Origin: JAWVFM01 sp963843315 | GTDB lineage: Bacteria; Actinomycetota; Thermoleophilia; Solirubrobacterales; 70-9 | DNA: 64,000 bases | Reading direction: 5' to 3' | Assembly: GCA_963843315.1 (NCBI GenBank) | Contig: CAWJJU010000001.1 | Location: 124,001 to 188,000 of the forward strand | Shown: one piece after another, positions 7,909 to 16,079 of the stretch | Layout: each line of letters opens with the position of its first letter | Numbering within the stretch: position 1 is the stretch's first letter | Made by a program: the position numbers and the translations under genes | Notes under the pieces: model-generated | The model's input: the letters and a program-made list of their open reading frames with translations, nothing else | Told to the model about the DNA's origin: nothing | Databases searched by the model: none

Positions 7909-8774
7909 CGCTTGACCCCCGCCCGCTTCGGGCCGCCGGTGAGGACCTGGACCAGGTCCATCCCGCGCAGGTCGGCGAACGCGCGGATGCTAACGCGCTG
8001 GAAGGCGCTCTGGGAATCGGGCGTCGCCTGGGTGACCTTGCCGATCTGGATTCCGTAGGGATAGGCCGAGCTGATGCGCCCGTTCGACCAGCCCGCGGTC
8101 ACGAGGATGTCGCCGACGTGGACCTTCTGGTCGTTCGAGATGAAGTCCATGAGCAGGGCGTTCGGGTCGCCGGCCTCGGGCTCGACGACGCCCTCCGGGC
8201 CGTGCGGCAGCGCGGTCGCCGAGACGGCGCTGCGGTGGTCGGTGATCAGGGTCACGACGCTGTAGTTCGAAGTGGTGGCGGTGATCCGGCCCACCAGGTC
8301 CTTGCCGATCACGACCGGGTCGTTCACGTGGACGCCGTCGCCGCTGCCGACGTCGAGGTTCACCGTCGAGTACCAGACCGTGGGCGAGCGCCCGACGACC
8401 CGCGCCGTGACGGCCTTGTAGGACGCGGCCACGCCGCTCTCGGAGAAGTCGAGCATCTTCTTGAGGTCCGCATTCTCGGCAACGGCCTTCTGTCGCTTGA
8501 CCAGCTTGGCGCGCAGGTCGGCCACCTCCGCGCGCAGGTCGGAGTTCTCGCCGCGGGCCTGGAAGGTCTCGTCGAACCAGTTGACGAGGTCGCGGGCGGG
8601 CTTGAGGGCCCGGCTGGCCGCGTCCTGGAGGGGGCTCAGTGCCGACGCGACGCCGTCCTCGATGCCGCCGACCGCGCCGCTCGACCCGCTGAAGGTGCTC
8701 GAGAGGAGAACCAGCGAGACGATCACGAGGAGGGCCAGCACCGCTCGGCGCCTTCGAACCTGCTTCCGATACAC
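7905..8774 (-). CDS. mreC: Rod shape-determining protein MreC
   Basis: A 289-residue bitopic protein of the elongasome. One N-terminal membrane helix (AVLALLVIVSLVLLSST) is followed by a coiled coil at about 65-105 (SDLRAEVADLRAKLVKRQKA) and the two beta-barrel domains, with the typical ARVVGRSPTVWYSTVNLD stretch. It bridges MreB to PBP2 in the periplasm-like space. The GTG start lies 13 bases after the mreB stop. Its stop overlaps the mreD start. Confidence 0.95.
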   Translation of the reverse strand: MYRKQVRRRRAVLALLVIVSLVLLSSTFSGSSGAVGGIEDGVASALSPLQDAASRALKPARDLVNWFDETFQARGENSDLRAEVADLRAKLVKRQKAVAENADLKKMLDFSESGVAASYKAVTARVVGRSPTVWYSTVNLDVGSGDGVHVNDPVVIGKDLVGRITATTSNYSVVTLITDHRSAVSATALPHGPEGVVEPEAGDPNALLMDFISNDQKVHVGDILVTAGWSNGRISSAYPYGIQIGKVTQATPDSQSAFQRVSIRAFADLRGMDLVQVLTGGPKRAGVKR

Positions 8775-8787
8775 GAGCCGAGACCCC

Positions 8788-9843
8788 TCAGGCCACCGCG
8801 GCGAAGCGCCTGCGCCCAGCCGTGCGGTTGGTCCTGTGGATGACCTCGAACTCCTCGAGCGAGCGCCCCGATCCGACCGCCACGCAGGTGAGCGGCTCGT
8901 CGGTGACGACGCAGGGCATCTGACACTCCGTGTGCATCCGCTCGGCCATCCCGGCCAGCAGCGAGCCGCCGCCGGCCAGGACGATGCCCCGGTCCATGAT
9001 GTCCCCGGAGAGCTCCGGGGGCGTGCGATCGAGCGTCTCCTTGACCGCGGCGATGATCTGGTTGACCGGCTCCGACAGGGCCTGGCGAATCTCCTCGGAG
9101 GAGATCGTGAGGGTGCGCGGCAGGCCGCTCACCATGTCGCGGCCGCGGATGTCGGTGTGGATCTCCTCGACGAGCGGCGCGGCGGAGCCGATGTCGAGCT
9201 TGACCTCCTCGGCCGTGCCCTGACCGATCAGCAGCTTGTGCTCGCGCTTGATGTGGTTGACGATCGCGTCGTCCATCTCGTCGCCGCCGACGCGGATGGA
9301 CTCCGAGACGACGATGCCGCCCAGCGAGATCACGGCGACCTCGCTGGTGCCGCCGCCGATGTCGAGGATCATGCTGCCGGTGGGCTCGGCCACGGGCAGC
9401 CCCGCGCCGATCGCCGCCGCCATGGGCTCCTCGATCAGATAGGCCTGGCGGGCGCCGGCGGACAGGCATGCCTCCTCCACCGCGCGCTTCTCCACGCCGG
9501 TGACCCCGGAGGGCACGCAGACGACCACCCTGGGGTGCGCGAAGCGGCTGCGGTGGACCCGCTGGATGAAGTGGCGCAGCATCTCCTCGGTCACGTCGAA
9601 GTCGGCGATGACGCCGTCCTTCAGAGGCCGGATGGCGCGGATCGAGCCGGGCGTGCGCCCGAGCATCCGCTTGGCCTCGCCGCCGACCGCATGGACCGCG
9701 CCGGTGGCGGTGTCGACGGCGACCACGGAGGGCTCCGACAGCACGATTCCGCGGCCCCGCACGTACACGAGCGTGTTGGCGGTGCCGAGGTCGACGGCCA
9801 TGTCTCGGCCACCGAATCCTGTGTATCTCGAAAGCAATCCCAT
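8788..9843 (-). CDS. mreB: Rod shape-determining actin homologue MreB
   Basis: A 351-residue actin-fold ATPase that guides side-wall synthesis. The phosphate-1 loop is DLGTANT (residues 18-24), with CVPSGVTGVEKRAV, phosphate-2 ILDIGGGTSEVAVISLGG, and the adenosine motif GIVLAGGGSLLAG. I chose ATG at 9843 (MGLLSRY) because it matches family starts; a longer form from 9933 adds a proline/arginine-rich stretch unlike MreB. It heads mreBCD-mrdA-rodA, and a terminator for maf lies just upstream, so its promoter is probably within 9850-10005. Confidence 0.96.
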   Translation of the reverse strand: MGLLSRYTGFGGRDMAVDLGTANTLVYVRGRGIVLSEPSVVAVDTATGAVHAVGGEAKRMLGRTPGSIRAIRPLKDGVIADFDVTEEMLRHFIQRVHRSRFAHPRVVVCVPSGVTGVEKRAVEEACLSAGARQAYLIEEPMAAAIGAGLPVAEPTGSMILDIGGGTSEVAVISLGGIVVSESIRVGGDEMDDAIVNHIKREHKLLIGQGTAEEVKLDIGSAAPLVEEIHTDIRGRDMVSGLPRTLTISSEEIRQALSEPVNQIIAAVKETLDRTPPELSGDIMDRGIVLAGGGSLLAGMAERMHTECQMPCVVTDEPLTCVAVGSGRSLEEFEVIHRTNRTAGRRRFAAVA

Positions 9844-10007
9844 TGGTGTCGGCGAGGCGGTTCCTACGGGGTCCGGTGCGGGTTTCGAAGCGCTCTTACG
9901 GCCGCCGCGAGGGGGTCTTTGGGCGCAGGCCAAAGCGGCGGCGGCAGGCCTGCCTCGTTCGAATGTAGCAGAGGGTCGGACGACCCCAAAGGGGAGGTTG
10001 AGGGATG

Positions 10008-10044
10008 AAAAAAACCCTAACCCTATTTGTGAGGTCTAGGGTTT
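10008..10044 (-). terminator. Intrinsic terminator after maf
   Basis: Read on the minus strand, AAACCCTA (10044-10037) pairs with TAGGGTTT (10019-10012) and the stem runs into a run of T residues (10014-10008). The maf stop codon TAG lies at the base of the stem. A second, overlapping TAGGGTT gives an alternative shorter hairpin. It would isolate maf from mreB. Confidence 0.7.
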
Positions 10045-10614
10045 GGGAAGAAACTCCGCCGCTAGCTGGACAAACGCTTCCACGGGCATTCCGATGACGT
10101 TGGAAACGTCTCCTCGAACTTCCTCCACCAACATGGAGCCGAGGCCCTGAATCGCGTATCCGCCGGCCCGGTCGTGCCACTCTCCGGACGCGACATACAG
10201 CTCGATGTCGCGTCGGGAGAGCTCGCGGAAGCGGACCGTGGTGCTCTCGATCGCGCTGCGCCGCCGGTCGGCCTCGGGGCCGAGGAGAAAGAGCGCGCTG
10301 AGGACAGTGTGCTCGCGCCCTGAGAGGGTCTCGAGCGCCGCCCGTGCGGCTTCCGGCGTCTGCGGCTTGCCGAGGACTTCTCCATCGATGACGACGTCGG
10401 TATCGGCGCCCAGGACGGCGCGCCCCTCCCCCGTCGCGGCGAGACCTGCGACGGCCTTGGCTCGGGCGTTGGCGAGGACCACCTCCTCGGGATCGCCGTG
10501 GGTGATCTCCTCCACCCCGGTGGCGACGACCTCGAACTCGACCCCGAGCGCCGCGAGAAGCTCCCGCCGCCGAGGCGATGCGGAGGCAAGCACGAGCCGA
10601 GCGTCAGTCTTCAC
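10036..10614 (-). CDS. maf: Maf-family nucleoside triphosphate pyrophosphatase
   Basis: A 192-residue Maf/HAM1-type house-cleaning enzyme that hydrolyses non-canonical or modified NTPs to NMPs. Family motifs: LVLASASPRRRELLAALG at the N-terminus, LGADTDVVIDGEVLGKP, DRAGGYAIQGLGS, and GDVSNVIGMPVEAF. I chose GTG at 10614 because GGAGG lies six bases upstream and it starts just before the LASASPRR motif; the longer ATG form at 10647 adds eleven unconserved residues within a dispersed palindrome. Terminated by the hairpin at its 3' end. Confidence 0.93.
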   Translation of the reverse strand: MKTDARLVLASASPRRRELLAALGVEFEVVATGVEEITHGDPEEVVLANARAKAVAGLAATGEGRAVLGADTDVVIDGEVLGKPQTPEAARAALETLSGREHTVLSALFLLGPEADRRRSAIESTTVRFRELSRRDIELYVASGEWHDRAGGYAIQGLGSMLVEEVRGDVSNVIGMPVEAFVQLAAEFLPKP

Positions 10615-10625
10615 GTTCGTCCTCC

Positions 10626-10666
10626 ATGGACGCGAAACGCTACCCATGGCCGCGTTTCTCGTCCAT
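10626..10666. repeat. Dispersed palindrome, copy 1
   Basis: Left arm ATGGACGCGAAACGC (10626-10640) and right arm GCGTTTCTCGTCCAT (10652-10666) are complementary except one base, around an 11-base loop containing CCCATG. A close second copy lies at 21760-21802 with the same loop core. The copy sits just upstream of maf. Confidence 0.75.
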
Positions 10667-10747
10667 CAAGGACGGAGGGCGCTGCGGCCGCCCTCATCAG
10701 CTTTGGTTTGTTGGCGGTGAAGCCCGGCCGGCGGACGCTCGCGAGCC

Positions 10748-11152
10748 CTAGAGGTCCGGGAACCAGATGGCGATCTCGCGCTCGGCGGACTCGTCGGAGT
10801 CCGAGCCGTGGACGAGGTTGAAGGTGACCTCGAGGCCGAAGTCGCCTCGGATCGAGCCGGGCGCCGACTCCACGGGATTGGTGGCGCCGATCAGCTGGCG
10901 GGCGGCGGTGACCGCCTCGGGGCCCTCCAGGACTGCCGCGACCAGCGGGCCGCCCGTGATGAAGGAGACGAGCTCGCCGAAGAACGGCTTCTCGGAGTGC
11001 TCCGCGTAGTGGCGGTTGGCGATGTCCTCGTCGGCCGTGAGCATCCGCAGCGCCGCGATGCGAAGGCCCTTGCGCTCGAAGCGGGCGAGCACCTCGCCGG
11101 TCAGCGAGCGCTCGAAGGCATCGGGCTTTACGAGGATCAGGGTGCGTGGCAT
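10748..11152 (-). CDS. ndk: Nucleoside diphosphate kinase
   Basis: A 134-residue NDK that balances NTP pools by a phospho-histidine ping-pong mechanism. It begins PRTLILVKPDAFERSLTGEV. The nucleotide-binding NPVESAPGSIRGDFG and the active-site histidine in NLVHGSDSDESAEREIA are intact, and the length is standard. GGAGG lies six bases before ATG at 11152. It follows the zinc-ribbon membrane protein gene in the same direction. Confidence 0.97.
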   Translation of the reverse strand: MPRTLILVKPDAFERSLTGEVLARFERKGLRIAALRMLTADEDIANRHYAEHSEKPFFGELVSFITGGPLVAAVLEGPEAVTAARQLIGATNPVESAPGSIRGDFGLEVTFNLVHGSDSDESAEREIAIWFPDL

Positions 11153-11191
11153 GTGGCCTCCTCCGAGGGTATGGAACGTCGCGCCGGCGCG

Positions 11192-11950
11192 TCAGGACTC
11201 GTCGCGCGGAGCCTCGGAGCGGCTCGGGCGGGCCTGACGGCTGCTGGACGACGACGATGACTTGGCCGACCGCGTCGAGCTGGACGAGCGGCGGGCAGGA
11301 CGGGAAGAGCCGGTGGGCCCATCCTCACCCGACGAAGCGGGCGTGCGGGGCTTGCGCTCCGCGGGGGCCGAGGCGGGCTTGCGGGAGCTGCGCTCCGGCG
11401 GGGGCTGCGACGCCGAAGGCGACGAGGAGCCCGAGGACGAGCGGGCCGCGCCCCTCGCGGCGCGCGACGGGCGGCGCTCCTCGCCGCGAGGGGCCTCGCG
11501 CTGGGCGCTTCGCGTGGGCGCTTCGCAGTAGGGGCAGAGGGCCCAGCGGGGGTCGACGGGCTTCCCGCACGACTCGCATGGGTCCTTCACTCGCACGCGG
11601 CAGTTCGGGCAGCGCAGGAAGGTTCGCTCGATGGGGTGCTCGCAGTTGGGGCAGGTCGCCTCCTCGAGCTGGCGCACGCGCAGCTCAGAGGCCCGGATCT
11701 CGAGCTCGCGCTCGCGGGTGTCCTCCAGGTACTCGGGCGGGCGCAGGATCGTGTAGACGATCGAGCCGACGAAGGGGAAGAGCGAGGCGCCTGTGGCACA
11801 TGCCACGAGCACGCTGTCGTCGATGCGCCGCCTGGCGTCGAGGTAGGTCCAGGCGACGAGCGCCAGCCAGACGACGACCAGGAAGAGGATGACGAGATTG
11901 ACGAACAGGTTAAGGCCGCTGTTCGTGATGCCAAAGATGCCTAGGGCCAT
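11192..11950 (-). CDS. Membrane protein with double zinc ribbon
   Basis: A 252-residue protein. Two hydrophobic segments lie at about 12-35 (LVILFLVVVWLALVAWTY) and 48-70 (LVACATGASLFPFVGSIVY). Then come a short charged helix and two CxxC pairs for each of two zinc ribbons (CPNCEHPIERTFLRCPNC and CESCGKPVDPRWALCPYC). The last 100 residues are a low-complexity serine, arginine and proline tail. The function is unknown. The family position between folC and ndk looks like a stable lineage trait, which is inference. Confidence 0.8.
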   Translation of the reverse strand: MALGIFGITNSGLNLFVNLVILFLVVVWLALVAWTYLDARRRIDDSVLVACATGASLFPFVGSIVYTILRPPEYLEDTRERELEIRASELRVRQLEEATCPNCEHPIERTFLRCPNCRVRVKDPCESCGKPVDPRWALCPYCEAPTRSAQREAPRGEERRPSRAARGAARSSSGSSSPSASQPPPERSSRKPASAPAERKPRTPASSGEDGPTGSSRPARRSSSSTRSAKSSSSSSSRQARPSRSEAPRDES

Positions 11951-12032
11951 AGGGTCGCGCAGTGTACTTCGCCAGCAAATTGCGGGATGCCTGCTTGCAG
12001 AGCGCAGTGGGCGGGCGCCCGACGAAGGTGTT

Positions 12033-12060
12033 GCCCACGGATCTGCGCCGTGGGCATTTT
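12033..12060 (+). terminator. Possible hairpin terminator in the gap
   Basis: GCCCACGG (12033-12040) and CCGTGGGC (12048-12055) form a perfect 8-base stem with a 7-base loop, followed by ATTTT on the plus strand. No plus-strand gene precedes it, and on the minus strand there is no T run, so it may instead be an extragenic palindrome or an mRNA end stabiliser between the 39-aa gene and the zinc-ribbon gene. Confidence 0.35.
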
Positions 12061-12128
12061 CCCGGCTGCAGCGGTCGCGCTGGCGATCGGGTGATTCAGG
12101 GCGGCAGCCGGAGAAGCCGCCGGAGTTA

Positions 12129-12248
12129 TCAGAGGAACAGGCGGCCGAAGAGGTAGCCGAGGCCGAAGAAGACGAGGATGACGATCGCGACCACTGCGGC
12201 CACGAGGCCCATCATGTGAAGGAGCTCTGAGCGTGCTTCGCGATTCAT
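12129..12248 (-). CDS. 39-residue single-pass membrane peptide
   Basis: A small gene with ATG at 12248 inside the end of folC (ATGA overlap). The peptide begins MNREARSELLHMMG and then has a strongly hydrophobic stretch VAAVVAIVILVFFGLGYLFG ending in RLFL. This is one membrane helix with a basic N-terminus. The four-base overlap and uninterrupted frame argue it is real. Function unknown; small single-helix proteins often act as partners of larger membrane proteins. Confidence 0.65.
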   Translation of the reverse strand: MNREARSELLHMMGLVAAVVAIVILVFFGLGYLFGRLFL

Positions 12249-13498
12249 TCCGCAGGCGTCCCTAGGGCGCGGTCAGCGTATCCGAGAAGGTAGTGAGAGC
12301 CGGTGACGACGAGCGGCGCCGAACGCTCGCGCGCAATTGCGACCGCACGCCGCATGGCATCGGCGGGGTTGGCTACGGCCTCCGCGAGGGGCACCCCTCG
12401 GGCGAGGTCGGCGAGCTCGGCGGCGGGTGCCGACGTCGCGCCGCTGCGCCCGCGGCTCTGAAGGAGCTCGGCCGGCACCTCGGTGAAGACGGCGGCCTGC
12501 AGCGCGGGCGCGAGGGCTTCGATGATGCCCTTCGCGTCCTTCTCGGCGAGCACGGCGATGCACGCCACCGCCCCGCCCTGGCCGCGCTCCGCGAGGGCTT
12601 CAGCCAGGGCCCGGGCCCCGTCGGGATTGTGCGCGGCGTCCAGCACCACGGGAACGTCCGCGGCGATGCCCTCCATCCGCCCGTGGAGGTCGAGCCCCGT
12701 GGCAACCTGGGCGATGAGGGCATCGTCGAGCGGGCCGGCGATCTCGGCGGCGGCCGCCATCGCCACGCCGAAGTTGCGGCGCAGGTAGGGAGCGGCGAGG
12801 CCGAGCTCGCGGGGAGCCTCCTCGGCCCGGACCAGTCGCGCGTGATGGGTGGCGGCGGCTCGCGCGGCGATGGCGTCGACCTCCTCGTTCAGCCGGCCCA
12901 CCACCAGGGTCGAGTGGTCGCGCAGCACGGCGAGCTTCTCGGCGGCGATCTCGGCCTCCGTATCCCCCAGCCACTGGGTGTGCTCGAGCCCGACGGAGGT
13001 CAGCACGCTCACCCGCGACAGCAGGACGTTGGTGGCGTCGAGACGGCCCCCGAGTCCGGCCTCGATCACCCCGACCTCCACGCGGGCGGAGGCGAGCGCC
13101 ACGAAGGCCGCCGCGGTCACGATCTCGAACTCGGTGACCGAGTCGCCCTCCTCGAGCGTCCGCTCGACGGACTCGGCAGCGGCGGCGGTCCGCTGGACGG
13201 CGGCCGCGAACACCTCGGGCGAGAGCTCCTGCCCCCGCACCCGCACGCGCTCGGTCCAGCGGTCGACGTGCGGCGACAGATAGGCGCCGGTGAGCATGCC
13301 GTGCGCCTCGAGGAGCCGCGCCGTCATCTCGGTAACCGACGACTTGCCGTTCGTTCCGACGACGTGGATGGCCGCGAAGCGGTGCTGCGGGTTGCCCAGC
13401 GCCTCGACGAGGCGCCGGATCCGCTCGAGCCCGAAGTTCCACCCGAATGGCTCGAGCGAGCCGAGGTATGCCTCGGCCTCTTGAATACCCCAGGTCAG
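12245..13498 (-). CDS. folC: Folylpolyglutamate synthase/dihydrofolate synthase
   Basis: A 417-residue Mur-ligase-fold enzyme that adds glutamate to folates. Motifs: EAYLGSLEPFGWNFGLERIR at the N-terminus, the P-loop VVGTNGKSSVTEMTARLLE, GLGGRLDATNVL, TSVGLEHTQWLGDTEAEIA, and DAAHNPDGARAL. No ATG, GTG or TTG exists between an upstream position deep in valS and the P-loop that would keep the conserved N-terminus. CTG at 13498 overlaps the valS stop as CTGA and gives the expected length, with GAGGAG five bases before it. ATT at 13486 is the other option. Confidence 0.9.
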   Translation of the reverse strand: MTWGIQEAEAYLGSLEPFGWNFGLERIRRLVEALGNPQHRFAAIHVVGTNGKSSVTEMTARLLEAHGMLTGAYLSPHVDRWTERVRVRGQELSPEVFAAAVQRTAAAAESVERTLEEGDSVTEFEIVTAAAFVALASARVEVGVIEAGLGGRLDATNVLLSRVSVLTSVGLEHTQWLGDTEAEIAAEKLAVLRDHSTLVVGRLNEEVDAIAARAAATHHARLVRAEEAPRELGLAAPYLRRNFGVAMAAAAEIAGPLDDALIAQVATGLDLHGRMEGIAADVPVVLDAAHNPDGARALAEALAERGQGGAVACIAVLAEKDAKGIIEALAPALQAAVFTEVPAELLQSRGRSGATSAPAAELADLARGVPLAEAVANPADAMRRAVAIARERSAPLVVTGSHYLLGYADRALGTPAE

Positions 13499-16053
13499 CC
13501 GAGCTCCTCGAGCTCGGCGCGGTGGCGTTCGATCTTCTCGCGCTCGGCCTCGACCAGCTCCGGCGGAGCCTTCGCGACGAAGCCCTGGTTGGACAGCTTG
13601 CCCTCGGCGCGGCGCAGCTCCGACTCGATCTCCGCCCGCCGGGCGTCGATGCCGTCGCGGGCGCGCTCGGCGTCGATCTCCCCGGAGGAGAGGATCTCGA
13701 TGCGGCCCACGGTGGCCAGCGTCTCGCCGTCGGCGCCGTCCATCTCCACGCGGGCGAGCCTGGGAACAAGCTCGTGCGGAGGCTCCCCCTCGCCCACGCG
13801 TGCCTTCAGGACGGCGCCGGCCGGGACTCCGGCGACGTCGCGCCAGCGCCGCAGCGAGCGGGTGAGCGCGATCGACTCCGCCATGGCGGCCTCGGCCTCG
13901 TCGTCGAAGCGCGACGCCTCGGGCTCGGGGTACGGCGAGACGACGAGCGCCGTCTCGCGGTCGGGCAGCTCGGCCCAGATCGCCTCGGTGACGAACGGCA
14001 GCAGCGGATGCGCCAGCGCAAGCACCCGCTCGATCACGTGCAGCAGGTTGCCGGCCGCCTCGGCCTCGCCGTCGTAGAGGCGCGGCTTGACGATCTCCAG
14101 GTACCAGTCGCAGAACTCGGACCAGAAGAACTCGTAGAGCTCGAGCGCGGCGTGCGCGAAGTCGTAGGCGTCGAGCTTGTCCGTCACCGACGCGACCGTG
14201 CGCTCCAGGCGCGAGAGGATCCAGCGGTCCTCGACCCTCACGGGAGCGGCGACAGGCGTTGCATCGCCGGCGTTCAGCAGCACCAGGCGCGACGCGTTCC
14301 ACATCTTGTTCGCGAGGTCGCGGCCCTGCGCCACCTTCGCCGCCGAGTAGCGGACGTCCTGGGTGGAGGACATCGCGTACAGCCCGAAGCGAACCGCGTC
14401 CGCGCCGTGCTCGGCGATCTCTCCAAGAGGGTCGATTCCCGTGCCCAGCGACTTTGACATCCGCCGGCCGTCGGGCGCCTGGATGACCGAGGTGATGTAG
14501 ACGTCGGAGAACGGGATCTCGCCCTTGAACTCCAGGCCCATCATCACCATGCGGGCGACCCAGAGGAAGATGATGTCGCGCGCGGTGACGAGCACGTCGG
14601 TGGGATAGAAGGCGCGCACCTCGGGGGTGTCGTCGGGCCAGCCCAGCACGGCGAACGGCCACAGCGCCGAGCTGAACCAGGTGTCGAGGACGTCGTCCTC
14701 CTGGCGCAGCTCGCTCTCGCACTTCTCGCACCGCTCGGGCGCCTGCTCGGCGACGTAGGTCTCGTCGCAGGCGTCGCAGTACCAGACCGGAAGCCGATGG
14801 CCCCACCACAGCTGGCGCGAGACGCACCAGGGCCGCAGCTCGCTCATCCAGTCGAGGTACACCCGGCCCCAGCGCTCGGGGTGAAAGCTCACCTCTCCCC
14901 TCTTTACGACCTCGATGGCCGGCTTTGCAAGCTCGTCCATCCGGCAGAACCACTGCAGCGAGATCAACGGCTCGACCCGCTCACCGGAGCGGTGCGAGAA
15001 CGGCACGGAGTGCGTGTAGGGCTCCTCAGCTCGCAGCCTCCCCTCCTCCCGCAGCGCCGCCACCACGGCGTCCTGGGCCGCCGACATGGGCATCCAGGCG
15101 TACTCGCCCGCCGCCTCGGTCATGGTGCCGTCCTCGCCGATCGCAACGATCTCCTCGAGCCCGTGCTTGCGGCCGATCTCGAAGTCGTTCGGGTCGTGGC
15201 CCGGAGTGATCTTCAGGGCGCCGGTGCCGAACTCGGGATCCACGTACTCGTCGGCGATGATCGGCAGGCGGCGCCCTACGAGCGGCAGGATCGCGTGCCT
15301 GCCCACCAGCGCCGAGTAGCGCTCGTCGCCGGGGTTCACCGCGACGGCGGTGTCGGCGAGCATCGTCTCGGGACGCACCGTGGCGACGGTCACGACCTCG
15401 TCGGAGCCCTCGAGCGGGTAGTCGATGTGGAAGAGGGTGTCGGTGACCTCGCGGTTCTCGACCTCGAGGTCCGAGATCGCCGAGCGCGAGCCGGGGTCCC
15501 AGTTGACGATGTAGTTGTCGCGGTAGATGTAGCCCTTCTCGTACAGCGCGACGAAGACCTTCAGGACCGCGCGGACGTACCCCTCGTCGAGGGTGAAGCG
15601 CTCCCGCGAGTAGTCGCACGAGGCGCCCAGCCGCTTGAACTGCTCGATGATCGTCGAGCCGTACTCCTCACGCCACGACCACGCCCTGGCGATGAACGCC
15701 TCGCGCCCCATTTCCAGCCGCGAGGTCCCCAGTGCTCGAAGCTGCTTCTCGACGACCGACTGCGTCGCGATGCCCGCGTGGTCCGTGCCGAGCGCCCAGA
15801 GCGTGCGCTTGCCGCGCATGCGGTTGAGCCGGATCAGGGCGTCCTGGATCGACCCGTTGAGCGCGTGGCCCATGTGGAGGGCGCCGGTGACGTTGGGCGG
15901 CGGGATGGAGATCGAGTAGTTGTCGGCCGGGTCTCCCTCCGCCTCGGGGTGGAAGTAGCCGCCCTCGAGCCAGGCGTCGAGTATGCGCGGCTCGACCTGG
16001 GCCGGCTCGTAGCGGGTTGCCGCCTCGAGGCGCTGGAGTCGTTCGGCGTCCAT
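13495..16053 (-). CDS. valS: Valyl-tRNA synthetase
   Basis: An 852-residue class I aminoacyl-tRNA synthetase that charges tRNA-Val. The HIGH-type motif is PPNVTGALHMGHALNG, the KMSKS motif is GRRMSKSLGTG, and the editing domain (about 200-330) includes PLVGRRLPIIADEYVDPEFG and a GTGALKITPGHDPNDFEIG stretch. A C-terminal coiled-coil arm (about 790-850) carries RRAEIESELRRAEGKLSNQG. ATG at 16053. No T-box or leader is visible in the 26 bases before the next gene. The folC start overlaps its stop. Confidence 0.97.
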   Translation of the reverse strand: MDAERLQRLEAATRYEPAQVEPRILDAWLEGGYFHPEAEGDPADNYSISIPPPNVTGALHMGHALNGSIQDALIRLNRMRGKRTLWALGTDHAGIATQSVVEKQLRALGTSRLEMGREAFIARAWSWREEYGSTIIEQFKRLGASCDYSRERFTLDEGYVRAVLKVFVALYEKGYIYRDNYIVNWDPGSRSAISDLEVENREVTDTLFHIDYPLEGSDEVVTVATVRPETMLADTAVAVNPGDERYSALVGRHAILPLVGRRLPIIADEYVDPEFGTGALKITPGHDPNDFEIGRKHGLEEIVAIGEDGTMTEAAGEYAWMPMSAAQDAVVAALREEGRLRAEEPYTHSVPFSHRSGERVEPLISLQWFCRMDELAKPAIEVVKRGEVSFHPERWGRVYLDWMSELRPWCVSRQLWWGHRLPVWYCDACDETYVAEQAPERCEKCESELRQEDDVLDTWFSSALWPFAVLGWPDDTPEVRAFYPTDVLVTARDIIFLWVARMVMMGLEFKGEIPFSDVYITSVIQAPDGRRMSKSLGTGIDPLGEIAEHGADAVRFGLYAMSSTQDVRYSAAKVAQGRDLANKMWNASRLVLLNAGDATPVAAPVRVEDRWILSRLERTVASVTDKLDAYDFAHAALELYEFFWSEFCDWYLEIVKPRLYDGEAEAAGNLLHVIERVLALAHPLLPFVTEAIWAELPDRETALVVSPYPEPEASRFDDEAEAAMAESIALTRSLRRWRDVAGVPAGAVLKARVGEGEPPHELVPRLARVEMDGADGETLATVGRIEILSSGEIDAERARDGIDARRAEIESELRRAEGKLSNQGFVAKAPPELVEAEREKIERHRAELEELG

Positions 16054-16079
16054 GGGCCGCCGAGTCTAGAAGCCCCCGC

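Noticed and set aside
10011..10044. CCCTAACCCT stretch like a telomere repeat
   Set aside because: It is only one and a half units and fits the stem of the maf terminator.
13499..14953. Extension of the folC frame upstream into valS
   Set aside because: Arginine/alanine-rich shadow of valS; the Mur-ligase domain begins at about 13498.
16054..16079. T-box leader for valS
   Set aside because: Only 26 bases lie between valS and the next gene; no T-box sequence is visible.
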